A stretch of DNA of 64,000 nucleotides from an alpha proteobacterium AAP38. GTDB lineage: Bacteria > Pseudomonadota > Alphaproteobacteria > Azospirillales > Azospirillaceae. Location: the NCBI GenBank assembly GCA_001296005.1, contig LJHR01000005.1, forward strand, positions 372,001-436,000, written 5' to 3'. The position numbers and the translations under genes are program-made. Shown piece by piece: positions 24,758 to 32,941 of the stretch. The notes below the pieces were generated by a model. It worked only from the letters and a program-made list of their open reading frames with translations, did not search any database and was not told the DNA's origin. Each line of letters begins with the position of its first letter. Within the stretch, counting starts at the first letter, position 1.

Positions 24758-26941
24758 ATGCGCAAATCCTCTTTGATGTTCGGTGCCGCCATCGTTGCCA
24801 TGGCGCCCGGCCTTACCGCCCTGGCACAGACGGCAGACAATGCCCTGCAGCTGGACGAAATCGTCGTCACGGCACAGCGCCGCGCCGAAAACCTTCAGGA
24901 AACGCCGCTGGCCGTTTCCGCCATCACCGGCGAAGGCCTGGAAAGTGCGGGCGTGAAAAGCGTTGTCGACCTGTCGGCAACGGTCCCCAGCCTGCAGATC
25001 ACCAATACCGGTGGTGGCGCCTCGCAGATTTTCATGCGCGGTATCGGCAGCACCAACGTGACGGAGGTGGGTGATCCTGCCGTCGCCTATCACATCGATG
25101 GTATCTACATCGCCCGCGCGACGGCTACGGGCGCCCTGTTCTATGACATCGACCGGGTTGAGGTGCTGCGCGGGCCGCAGGGGACACTGTATGGCCGCAA
25201 CGCGACCGCAGGCGCCATCAATGTCATCACCAAGAAGCCGACGCAGCAGCTTGAAGGCTCTGCCGCGGTGGAATTCGGGAATTACGACGCGCTGACCACC
25301 AGTGGCGTCCTGAACGTGCCGCTGCATGACACGTTTGCGGTGCGCGCTGGTTTCCAGACGACCCGTCATGACGGCTATCAGAAGTCGATCACGCCAGGTC
25401 CCGTGGCCGGCAATGACAAGGACAGCCAGGACGACAAGTCGGCCCGTATCCAGGCCCTTTGGACGCCGGCGGAGAACCTGTCGATCAATCTGCGTGCCGA
25501 CTGGCTGGCCCGTGGCGGCAATAATGGCGGCGACGTTGCCTATCCGATGGAAACGGGTGACCCGCGCACCATCCTGTCACGCGTTAACACCTATCGCGAC
25601 AATACCTATTGGAGTGCGGGGACGGAGGTCAATTACGACCTGGACTTTGCCCAACTGACCTATCTGGTTGGCTTCAATTCGGCCAAGGATGACCGCGTGG
25701 GCGAGAACCCGTCCACCCATGCTCCGAATTACTTCTATGGTATTGATGAAACATGGTCGCATGAACTGCGTCTGGGCGGGGAAACTGACAGCCTGAAATG
25801 GGTGATCGGCGCCTACTACTTCAAGGAAGACAATGATGTCGATTTCCGTATTTTCCTGGCCGACAACCGGTATCTGAGCTTCATTCAGCCCGATGTCTTC
25901 GCCTCCACCAAGGCCGTCTTCTCCCAGGCGACGTGGTCGGCGACTGATGAGCTGCGCTTCACGGGTGGCCTGCGCTACACCAAGGATCGCAAAGGCCGCA
26001 ATGGTGGCACCTATTTCACCAATAATGTCGGCGCCATTACCAGCACTGTGACCCTGAACGTGTCGGACAATACGTGGGACCGTGTGAACTGGCGTGCCGG
26101 TGTCGACTATGATCTGGCCGAAGACAGCCTGCTCTATGCCAATATTGCCACAGGCTACAAGGCCGGTGGCTATTTCGACGGGGTGGAGCCGAATGATTAC
26201 AAGCCGGAGAGCATCACATCCTACGAACTGGGCGTGAAGAACCGGCTGCTGGATAACCGGCTGCAACTGAACGCCTCGGCCTTCTATTACGACTATCAGG
26301 ATTTCCAGATCTCGGCCATCGGCACCATCGCGGGTCAGGATGCGACCGTGACCCTGAATGCCGACAAGGCGGAAATCTATGGTCTGGAGCTGGAAACCGA
26401 CTATCTGCTGACCGAAGCCGACCGCATTGATGCCAGCGTTTCCTGGCTGCATGCGCGGTACAAGAAGTTCCTGCTGCCGCGTGGCGACGCCTTCTCCAAC
26501 AATGCCGCCAACGCCAATATCGCCCGCTGCTACAGTGCGAATTATGCCGCACCGGCACCGCGCCCGGCCGATTTCTCTGGCTGCCATATGGCGCGCACGC
26601 CGGAATGGTCGATCAATCTGGGCTATCAGCATGAATTCGCGATGGCGGACGGTGCCAGCCTGACGGCACGCTTCCAGACCCATTATGAATCTTCCAAGTA
26701 TCTGGAATATCACGGTTTCCTGGAAAACAAGCAGGATGACTTCACCCGCACCGACCTGACGCTGACCTATAAGCCGGCAGAGGGTGCGTGGACGGTCATG
26801 GCCTTTGTCCGCAATTTGGAAAATGACGACGTCCGCACGACGTCCGGCCCCAATGCGACGGCTGGTCTGGCTTCCAACGGCACCGGTGATTTCTACGCCC
26901 CGCCACGCACCTACGGCGTGCGCCTGGGTATCGACTTCTGA
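24758..26941 (+). CDS. salC: TonB-dependent receptor of the sal-like operon
   Basis: This 727-residue receptor has a signal peptide (about 1-24), DEIVVTAQRR at 33-42, the plug signature RGPQGTLYGRNATAG and a barrel ending in Phe (GIDF). It corresponds in position to SalC, the receptor of the salicin operon of Azospirillum irakense, and so may import aryl-beta-glucosides or cellobiosides; the ligand is inferred from that analogy. ATG 24758 follows AGGGAG; upstream in-frame codons (from 24668) read through the leader and are not used. It is followed by a 99-base gap with a hairpin, then the first GH3 gene. Confidence 0.9.
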   Translation: MRKSSLMFGAAIVAMAPGLTALAQTADNALQLDEIVVTAQRRAENLQETPLAVSAITGEGLESAGVKSVVDLSATVPSLQITNTGGGASQIFMRGIGSTNVTEVGDPAVAYHIDGIYIARATATGALFYDIDRVEVLRGPQGTLYGRNATAGAINVITKKPTQQLEGSAAVEFGNYDALTTSGVLNVPLHDTFAVRAGFQTTRHDGYQKSITPGPVAGNDKDSQDDKSARIQALWTPAENLSINLRADWLARGGNNGGDVAYPMETGDPRTILSRVNTYRDNTYWSAGTEVNYDLDFAQLTYLVGFNSAKDDRVGENPSTHAPNYFYGIDETWSHELRLGGETDSLKWVIGAYYFKEDNDVDFRIFLADNRYLSFIQPDVFASTKAVFSQATWSATDELRFTGGLRYTKDRKGRNGGTYFTNNVGAITSTVTLNVSDNTWDRVNWRAGVDYDLAEDSLLYANIATGYKAGGYFDGVEPNDYKPESITSYELGVKNRLLDNRLQLNASAFYYDYQDFQISAIGTIAGQDATVTLNADKAEIYGLELETDYLLTEADRIDASVSWLHARYKKFLLPRGDAFSNNAANANIARCYSANYAAPAPRPADFSGCHMARTPEWSINLGYQHEFAMADGASLTARFQTHYESSKYLEYHGFLENKQDDFTRTDLTLTYKPAEGAWTVMAFVRNLENDDVRTTSGPNATAGLASNGTGDFYAPPRTYGVRLGIDF

Positions 26942-26955
26942 TCTCCCTCCGGCGC

Positions 26956-26979
26956 GGGGGGCTGCATGGTGCATCCCCC
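26956..26979 (+). other. Intercistronic hairpin between salC and salA
   Basis: Nested arms GGGGG/CCCCC and TGCA/TGCA (loop TGG) form a hairpin with no U-run. It could protect or cut the mRNA between receptor and enzyme genes, or weakly attenuate. Confidence 0.45.
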
Positions 26980-27040
26980 TTCCATCCCACCGCAGAACGG
27001 GCCCCCCGCGCCGCTTTTTCCAACCAACCTGGAGGCATTG

Positions 27041-29239
27041 ATGAACATCCACCGCTTGATCAAGGGCGGCCTCGCTGCCGGCCTTTGCCTGACGGCGCTT
27101 GCCACCGGCATCCGCATGGCAGAGGCCAAGGACTGGCGGGACCCGACGCTGTCGCCCGATGAACGGGCGAAGCTGCTGGATGCGGAGCTGACGCCGGATG
27201 AGCGGATCGGCCTGCTGCATGGTCCCATGGCGCTGCCCTTCAAGATCGAGCGGTTGCCCGAAGGCGCCATTGGTGGTGCCGGTTATATTCCCGGTGTGCC
27301 GCGTCTTGGCATTCCGGCGCTGAAGGAAACCGACGCCAGCCTGGGCGTCACCAATCCCATGGGCATCCGCCCCGGCGACACCGCCACCGCCTTGCCGTCC
27401 GGTCTGGCACTGGCCGCCAGTTTCAATCCGAAGTTGGCCCATGATGGCGGCGCGATGATCGCCAAGGAAGCGGTCGCCAAGGGTTTCAACGTTCTGCTGG
27501 CCGGCGGCGCCAATCTGGCCCGCGACCCGCGCAATGGCCGCAATTTCGAATATCTGGGCGAGGATCCGCTGCTGGCCGGCACCCTGGCCGGTGAAAGCAT
27601 CAAAGGCATCCAGTCTCAGAACATCGTCTCCACCGTCAAGCATTTCAGCCTGAACGGCCAGGAAACCAACCGCCATTGGGCCAACTCGGTCATCGGCGAA
27701 GCGGCCCACCGCGAAAGCGACCTACTGGCCTTTCAGATTGCCATTGAGAAGGGCCAGCCCGGCTCCGTCATGTGCGCCTACAACCTTGTGAATGGCGACT
27801 ATTCCTGTGGCAGCGATCATCTGCTGAACAAGGTGCTGAAGGGTGATTGGGGCTACAAGGGCTGGGTCATGTCGGATTGGGGCGCCGTGCACGCGACCGA
27901 CTATGCCGCCAAGGGCCTGGATCAGCAGTCGGGCGAACAGTTGGATGATCAGGTCTGGTTCGGCGAACCGCTGAAGCAGGCGGTGGCCGCCGGCACCATT
28001 CCGGAGGCGCGTCTGTCCGACATGTCGCGCCGTATCCTGCGCTCCATGTTCGCTGCCGGCCTGTTTGAGGCGAAGCCGGCGCCGGCCATCGATATTGCGG
28101 CCCATGAAGCCGTTGCCAAGCAGGTGGCCGATGAAGGCATCGTGCTGCTGTCCAACAAGGGTATCCTGCCCCTGGCGCCGGGTGTGAAGAAGGTGGCGAT
28201 CATCGGCGGCCATGCCGATAGCGGCGTGCTGTCGGGTGCCGGGTCGTCACAGGTCACCAGCCATGGCGGCAACCCCACGGTGATCCCGGTGGGTGGTGAA
28301 GGCTTCATGGCCGCCTGGCTGCGTCAGGCGTTCCACAATTCCTCCCCCTTGAAGGCGCTGCGCGCGGCACTGCCGGGTGCCACGGTCAGCTTCAATGATG
28401 GCCGTTACCCGGCCGCCGCCGCCGCCCTGGCCAAGGATGCCGACGTCGTCATCATCTTCGCCAACCAGTGGATGTCCGAAGGCCTTGACGCGTACGACCT
28501 ATCCCTGCCGCAGGGGCAGGATCAGTTGATTGAGGCAGTAGCCGCCGCCAATCCCAACAGCATCGTTGTGCTACAAACCGGTGGCCCGGTTCTGATGCCC
28601 TGGCTGGACAAGGTTGGCGGCGTCGTTTCCGCTTGGTACAGCGGACAGAAGGGGGGCGAGGCCATTGCCGATGTCCTGACCGGCAAGGTCAACCCCTCCG
28701 GGCGCTTGCCCGTCACCTTCCCGGCCAGCCTGGACCAGTATCCGCGTCGCGACCTGCCCGGCTGGGGTCTGCCGGAAAAGCAGCAGTTCGATGTGGTGTA
28801 TGAGGAGGGTTCCGACGTGGGTTACCGCCGTTTCGCGGCAAAGGGCATGAAGCCGCTGTTCCCGTTCGGCCATGGCCTGTCCTACACGACCTTCACCTAC
28901 GACAAGCTGCGGGTGAAGGGTGGCGACACGCTGACCGTCAGCTTTGAAGTGACTAATACCGGAAAATTACAGGGCAAGGACGCGCCGCAGATCTATCTGG
29001 CCGGCGCCGCCGGCAAACCGCTGCGCCGACTGATCGGGTTTGAGAAGATCGACCTGAAGCCCGGCGAGCGCCGTACTGTGACAGTAAAGGCCGATCCGCG
29101 CCTGTTGGCCCATTTTGACGAGGCCGGTCGGCAGTGGCGCATCGATGGCGGCGATTACGACGTGGCCGTCGGACCGTCCGCTGCGCAGACCGTGCTATCG
29201 GGCAAGGCTCGCGTCAGCCAGCGCACGCTGAAGCCGTAA
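27041..29239 (+). CDS. salA: GH3 beta-glucosidase
   Basis: This 732-residue exported GH3 enzyme has a signal peptide at about 1-29 (ending AEA). The TIM-barrel domain carries RDPRNGRNFEYLGEDP (161-175), KHF (200-202) and the catalytic nucleophile D279 in GWVMSDWG. The second alpha/beta domain has the expected acid/base region around residues 460-490, and a C-terminal fibronectin-III-like domain starts near 620. It should release glucose from aryl-beta-glucosides or cello-oligosaccharides in the periplasm. ATG 27041 follows GGAGG. Its place after the receptor and before a second GH3 gene matches salA; the identification is positional. Confidence 0.88.
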   Translation: MNIHRLIKGGLAAGLCLTALATGIRMAEAKDWRDPTLSPDERAKLLDAELTPDERIGLLHGPMALPFKIERLPEGAIGGAGYIPGVPRLGIPALKETDASLGVTNPMGIRPGDTATALPSGLALAASFNPKLAHDGGAMIAKEAVAKGFNVLLAGGANLARDPRNGRNFEYLGEDPLLAGTLAGESIKGIQSQNIVSTVKHFSLNGQETNRHWANSVIGEAAHRESDLLAFQIAIEKGQPGSVMCAYNLVNGDYSCGSDHLLNKVLKGDWGYKGWVMSDWGAVHATDYAAKGLDQQSGEQLDDQVWFGEPLKQAVAAGTIPEARLSDMSRRILRSMFAAGLFEAKPAPAIDIAAHEAVAKQVADEGIVLLSNKGILPLAPGVKKVAIIGGHADSGVLSGAGSSQVTSHGGNPTVIPVGGEGFMAAWLRQAFHNSSPLKALRAALPGATVSFNDGRYPAAAAALAKDADVVIIFANQWMSEGLDAYDLSLPQGQDQLIEAVAAANPNSIVVLQTGGPVLMPWLDKVGGVVSAWYSGQKGGEAIADVLTGKVNPSGRLPVTFPASLDQYPRRDLPGWGLPEKQQFDVVYEEGSDVGYRRFAAKGMKPLFPFGHGLSYTTFTYDKLRVKGGDTLTVSFEVTNTGKLQGKDAPQIYLAGAAGKPLRRLIGFEKIDLKPGERRTVTVKADPRLLAHFDEAGRQWRIDGGDYDVAVGPSAAQTVLSGKARVSQRTLKP

Positions 29240-29249
29240 GGGGGCCAAG

Positions 29250-31202
29250 ATGTCGAACAGAACCACTGCCGGCATGGTCTCGCTCGGTGCGTTGCTGCTG
29301 GCCGCCGGCAGCGTTGCAGCACCGCCGCAGCCGGCCCTGCCCAGGGGGCAGCCGCAGGTGAAGGCCGATGGCCTGACCTTCCGCGACCTGAACCGCGACG
29401 GCAAACTGAACCCCTATGAGGATTGGCGCCTGTCGCCGGAGGTGCGTGCCGCCGATCTGGTGTCGCGCATGACCCTGGATGAGAAGGCAGGGGAGGCGGT
29501 GCATGGCACCGCCCCCGTTCAGGGCGGCATGATGTCGGCTGGTCCGGCCTATGATCTGGAGCCTGCGCGCGCCATGATCCTGGACCGGCATGTCACCTCC
29601 ATGATCACCCGCATGGCCGTGAAACCGGTCGAGTTCGCGACGGAGAACAACCGGTTGCAGGAGATCGCAGCCAGTGGCCGGCTGGGTATCCCCGTGATGA
29701 TCTCCACCGATCCGCGCAGCCATTTCCAGGTGACGGCAGGTGCCAGCGTTACCACCACCGGCTTCTCGCAATGGCCGGAGACGTTGGGCCTGGGGGCCAT
29801 CGACGATCCGGCCCTGACCCGGACCTTTGCGTCCATGGTGCGGGATGAATACCGCGCTGTCGGCATCTCCATGGCTCTGTCGCCCCAGGCTGACCTGGGT
29901 ACCGAACCCCGCTGGTCCCGCCTGAACGGCACCTTCGGGGAGGACCCGGCGCGGGTGTCGGCACAGGTTAAGGCCTACGTCCAGGGCATGCAAGGGGCCG
30001 ATGCCGGCCTGGCACCCGGTGGTGTCGCCACGGTGGTCAAGCACTGGGTCGGATATGGCGCCGCCGTGGAGGGGTATGACGGGCATAATTACTATGGCCG
30101 TTTCACCGACTTCACCAAGGGTGGTTTCGACCGGCATGTCGCGGCCTTCCAGGGCGCGTTCGAAGCTGGGGCCACCGGCATCATGCCGACCTATACCATC
30201 CAGAAGGGGCTGGTGCTGAACGGCAAGCCGGTGGAGCCGGTGGGTGGCGGGTACTCCCGCGAACTGCTGACCGACCTGCTGCGCGGGGTCCACAAGTATC
30301 AGGGCCTTATCCTGTCCGACTGGGCCATCACCTATGACTGCAATGAAAGTTGCCGCACGGGCACGCCAAAGCAGGCCCCGAAGGACATTGCCATGCCCTG
30401 GGGTGTGGAGGATCTGACCAAGCCGCAGCGCTTTGCCAAGGGCATGCTGGCCGGCATTGATCAGTTCGGCGGCGTCGATGACGGCACTCCGGTGCGCGAG
30501 GCGGTGGAACAGAAGCTGCTGCCCGTGTCGCGGCTTGACGCTGCGGTGGCCAATGTCCTGGCCCTGAAAATCCGGCTGGGCCTGTTCGAGAACCCGTTCG
30601 TCGATCCCGTCCGCGCTGCTGCCATCGTCGGTTCAGCGGACAAGGTTGCTGCCGGCCGCACGGCGCAGGCACGGTCGCTTGTTGTGCTGGAGAACAAGCT
30701 GGGTCCGGTGGCTCTTCCGGACAAGGGCAAACGCCTGTTCCTGCATGGTGTCGATCCGGCGGCGGCCCAGGGGGCGGGCTTCACCATCGTGGACAGTGCC
30801 GACAAGGCGGATATCAGCCTGATCCGCCTTGCCACCCCGCATGAGATGCTGCATCCAGGATATTTCTTCGGATCGCGCCAGCATGAGGGCGATCTGGATT
30901 TCAAGCCGGATGATGCGGGTTTGGCCGTTGTGAAACAGGCCGCCGCTGCTGGTCCCGTCATCCTGGCGGTGGACATGGATCGGCCGGCGATCCTGTCGGC
31001 GGTGCGCCCGCACGCGGCATTGCTGCTGACCTCCTTCGGGATCAGCGATACGGCCCTGTTCGATGCGCTGCGTGGTGTCACGACGCCGAAGGGCAAGTTG
31101 CCCTTTGAAATCCCGTCTGACATGTCCGCCGTGCGGGCACAGTCGCCGGCCCTGCCGCATGACAGCGTCAATCCGGCCTATCCCATCGGCTTTGGCCGTT
31201 GA
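29250..31202 (+). CDS. salB: GH3 glycosidase with EF-hand-like loop
   Basis: This 650-residue exported GH3 enzyme has a signal peptide at about 1-24 and the catalytic nucleophile D357 in LILSDWAIT, with KHW at 264-266. The second domain is shorter than in the preceding enzyme and there is no C-terminal fibronectin-like domain. Near the N-terminus, DLNRDGKLNPYE (46-57) has Asp, Asn, Asp, Lys, Asn and Glu at EF-hand loop positions 1, 3, 5, 7, 9 and 12. I know similar segments from a branch of bacterial GH3 enzymes. It begins 10 bases after salA with an AAGGGGG ribosome site and matches salB by position. It probably has a different linkage preference from its neighbour. Confidence 0.85.
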   Translation: MSNRTTAGMVSLGALLLAAGSVAAPPQPALPRGQPQVKADGLTFRDLNRDGKLNPYEDWRLSPEVRAADLVSRMTLDEKAGEAVHGTAPVQGGMMSAGPAYDLEPARAMILDRHVTSMITRMAVKPVEFATENNRLQEIAASGRLGIPVMISTDPRSHFQVTAGASVTTTGFSQWPETLGLGAIDDPALTRTFASMVRDEYRAVGISMALSPQADLGTEPRWSRLNGTFGEDPARVSAQVKAYVQGMQGADAGLAPGGVATVVKHWVGYGAAVEGYDGHNYYGRFTDFTKGGFDRHVAAFQGAFEAGATGIMPTYTIQKGLVLNGKPVEPVGGGYSRELLTDLLRGVHKYQGLILSDWAITYDCNESCRTGTPKQAPKDIAMPWGVEDLTKPQRFAKGMLAGIDQFGGVDDGTPVREAVEQKLLPVSRLDAAVANVLALKIRLGLFENPFVDPVRAAAIVGSADKVAAGRTAQARSLVVLENKLGPVALPDKGKRLFLHGVDPAAAQGAGFTIVDSADKADISLIRLATPHEMLHPGYFFGSRQHEGDLDFKPDDAGLAVVKQAAAAGPVILAVDMDRPAILSAVRPHAALLLTSFGISDTALFDALRGVTTPKGKLPFEIPSDMSAVRAQSPALPHDSVNPAYPIGFGR

Positions 31203-31215
31203 TCGGGAGATGATC

Positions 31216-32712
31216 ATGCGTCACCTGTTTGTTGCCTTGCTGCTGTTCATGGCACCCGCCGCCATTGCCGCCCCCGTCACTGTTGAGGGGGGAAAGGTGG
31301 AGGGTGTTGCCGATGGCGATATCGTCGCGTTCAAGGGCATTCCCTATGCCGCCGCCCCGGTCGGTCAGCTGCGCTGGCGCCCGCCGGAACCCGTCATCCC
31401 CTGGCAGGGGGTGCGCAAGGCCGATACCTATGGCCTTGACTGTCTCCAAAGCCCCTTTCCCGGCGATGCCGCCCCGTTGGGTGGCCCGATGGGGGAGGAT
31501 TGCCTGTTCGTCAATGTCTGGGCACCCAAGCCGCAGGCGGGGGCGAAGCGGCCCGTCATGGTCTGGATCCATGGCGGCGGCTTCGTGAATGGCGGTTCGT
31601 CGCCCGCCGTCTATGACGGTTCCGCCTTCGCAAAATCCGGCGTGGTGCTGGTCAGCCTGAATTACCGTCTGGGCCGTTTCGGCTTCTTCGCGCATCCTGC
31701 CCTGACGGCGGAGGCGGGGGCTGAACCGACCGGCAATTTCGGCTTCATGGATCAGGTTGCGGCCCTGAAATGGGTCCGCCGCAACATCGCCGCCTTTGGG
31801 GGCGACCCGGCCAACGTCACCCTGTTCGGGGAAAGTGCCGGTGGCCGGTCGGTGCATGTGCTGCTGGCGGCCCCAGCGGCCAAGGGTCTGTTCGACAAGG
31901 CCTTGATCATGTCAGGCGGCGGGCGTGTCACTACCCTGGGCCTGCTGCCCCTTCGGCAAGCGGAAATGCGCGGGGTAAACTTCGCGCGCAAGGCCGGCCT
32001 GACGGATGAGAGTGCCAACGGTCTGGCGGCCCTTCGCGCTCTGCCGGCGGACAGGATTGTCGATGGGCTGGATATGCGGTCCATCATGGGTGACGGCGTC
32101 GATCACTATGCCGGCCCCATGCTGGACGGCAAGTTTCTGACCGAGGAGCCGGCGAAGAGTATCGCCGACGGCAAGGCACCGCGCATGCCGATGATGATCG
32201 GCGCCACGGGCCTGGACGGTTTCCCTATTGGCGATGCGGAGACATTGTTGAAGGGGTTCGGTGCCAATGAGGCGGCAGCCCGGCAGGCTTATGCCAGCCC
32301 GACCCCGCTGCTGACCAGCTGGAAGATCGTGGGTGACCGCATCTTCATTGAACCGGCACGCTATCTGGCCCGTCACTGGTCCGAAGCGGGGTTGCCCGCC
32401 TATGCCTACCGTTTCAATTATGTCGCGGAAAGCCAGCGGGCAACCATGCCCGGCGCCACCCATGCCAGCGAAATCCCCTACGCCTTCCGCACCGTCGATC
32501 TGCGCTATCCCGGTGCAGTCAGCGCGGCGGACCAAGCCATCTCCAAGGCTTTCCACGAGCATTTCGTGGCCTTCGCCAAGTCCGGTAATCCCGGTTATCC
32601 GGCTTACCGTGCGGCGGATGACAAGCTGATGGAGTATGGGGCAGGGGGAGCGGCCTTCATCCCGGATCCGCTGCGCCAGCGTCTGGACGTGATGGAGAAG
32701 GCGCAGAAGTAA
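31216..32712 (+). CDS. Type B carboxylesterase
   Basis: This 498-residue exported esterase of the carboxylesterase/cholinesterase family has a signal peptide at about 1-19, the oxyanion-hole HGGG at 119-122, the nucleophile S207 in FGESAGG, and the base His in GATHASEIPYAF near 417. It probably removes acyl groups (acetyl, feruloyl or similar) from plant glycosides so the GH3 enzymes can act. ATG 31216 has GGGAG 8 bases upstream; ATG 31210 is two codons earlier. It lies 13 bases after the second GH3 gene and before a strong terminator, so it is the last gene of the sal-like operon. Confidence 0.88.
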   Translation: MRHLFVALLLFMAPAAIAAPVTVEGGKVEGVADGDIVAFKGIPYAAAPVGQLRWRPPEPVIPWQGVRKADTYGLDCLQSPFPGDAAPLGGPMGEDCLFVNVWAPKPQAGAKRPVMVWIHGGGFVNGGSSPAVYDGSAFAKSGVVLVSLNYRLGRFGFFAHPALTAEAGAEPTGNFGFMDQVAALKWVRRNIAAFGGDPANVTLFGESAGGRSVHVLLAAPAAKGLFDKALIMSGGGRVTTLGLLPLRQAEMRGVNFARKAGLTDESANGLAALRALPADRIVDGLDMRSIMGDGVDHYAGPMLDGKFLTEEPAKSIADGKAPRMPMMIGATGLDGFPIGDAETLLKGFGANEAAARQAYASPTPLLTSWKIVGDRIFIEPARYLARHWSEAGLPAYAYRFNYVAESQRATMPGATHASEIPYAFRTVDLRYPGAVSAADQAISKAFHEHFVAFAKSGNPGYPAYRAADDKLMEYGAGGAAFIPDPLRQRLDVMEKAQK

Positions 32713-32741
32713 GCACGATCCTGATTTCCGAAAATGTGGAT

Positions 32742-32781
32742 GGCCGATATGTCCTTCCGGGCATATCGGCCTTTTCATTTT
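32742..32781 (+). terminator. Terminator of the sal-like operon
   Basis: The 10-bp stem GGCCGATATG (32742-32751) / CATATCGGCC (32762-32771) is extended inward by three further pairs to a TTCC loop and followed by TTTTCATTTT. Confidence 0.93.
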
Positions 32782-32848
32782 AAAAATAGAAAAATATTTA
32801 ATTGCCCTGTAGCGGATTTTTGGAATTTTAACTCCCCATATTTATTTT

Positions 32849-32868
32849 AAAATCCAATGGTGGATTTT
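32849..32868. promoter_or_regulatory. Inverted repeat upstream of receptor, possible operator
   Basis: AAAATCCA-ATGG-TGGATTTT has perfect 8-bp arms and a 4-base spacer. It lies in A/T-rich DNA 74 bases ahead of the next receptor start. No U-run and no upstream gene needing a terminator point to a protein-binding site. Confidence 0.5.
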
Positions 32869-32941
32869 CCCATCATCTCCTTCTTCCTTCACGCAAAGAC
32901 AATAAGGCGGTATCGCCGCCGTTTGATGCCTGGAGGAAATC

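Noticed and set aside
25577-27709. A 710-codon open frame on the minus strand across the receptor and GH3 genes
   Set aside because: It spans two clear genes and the gap between them, has no recognisable domain, and shows the composition of a GC-driven shadow frame.
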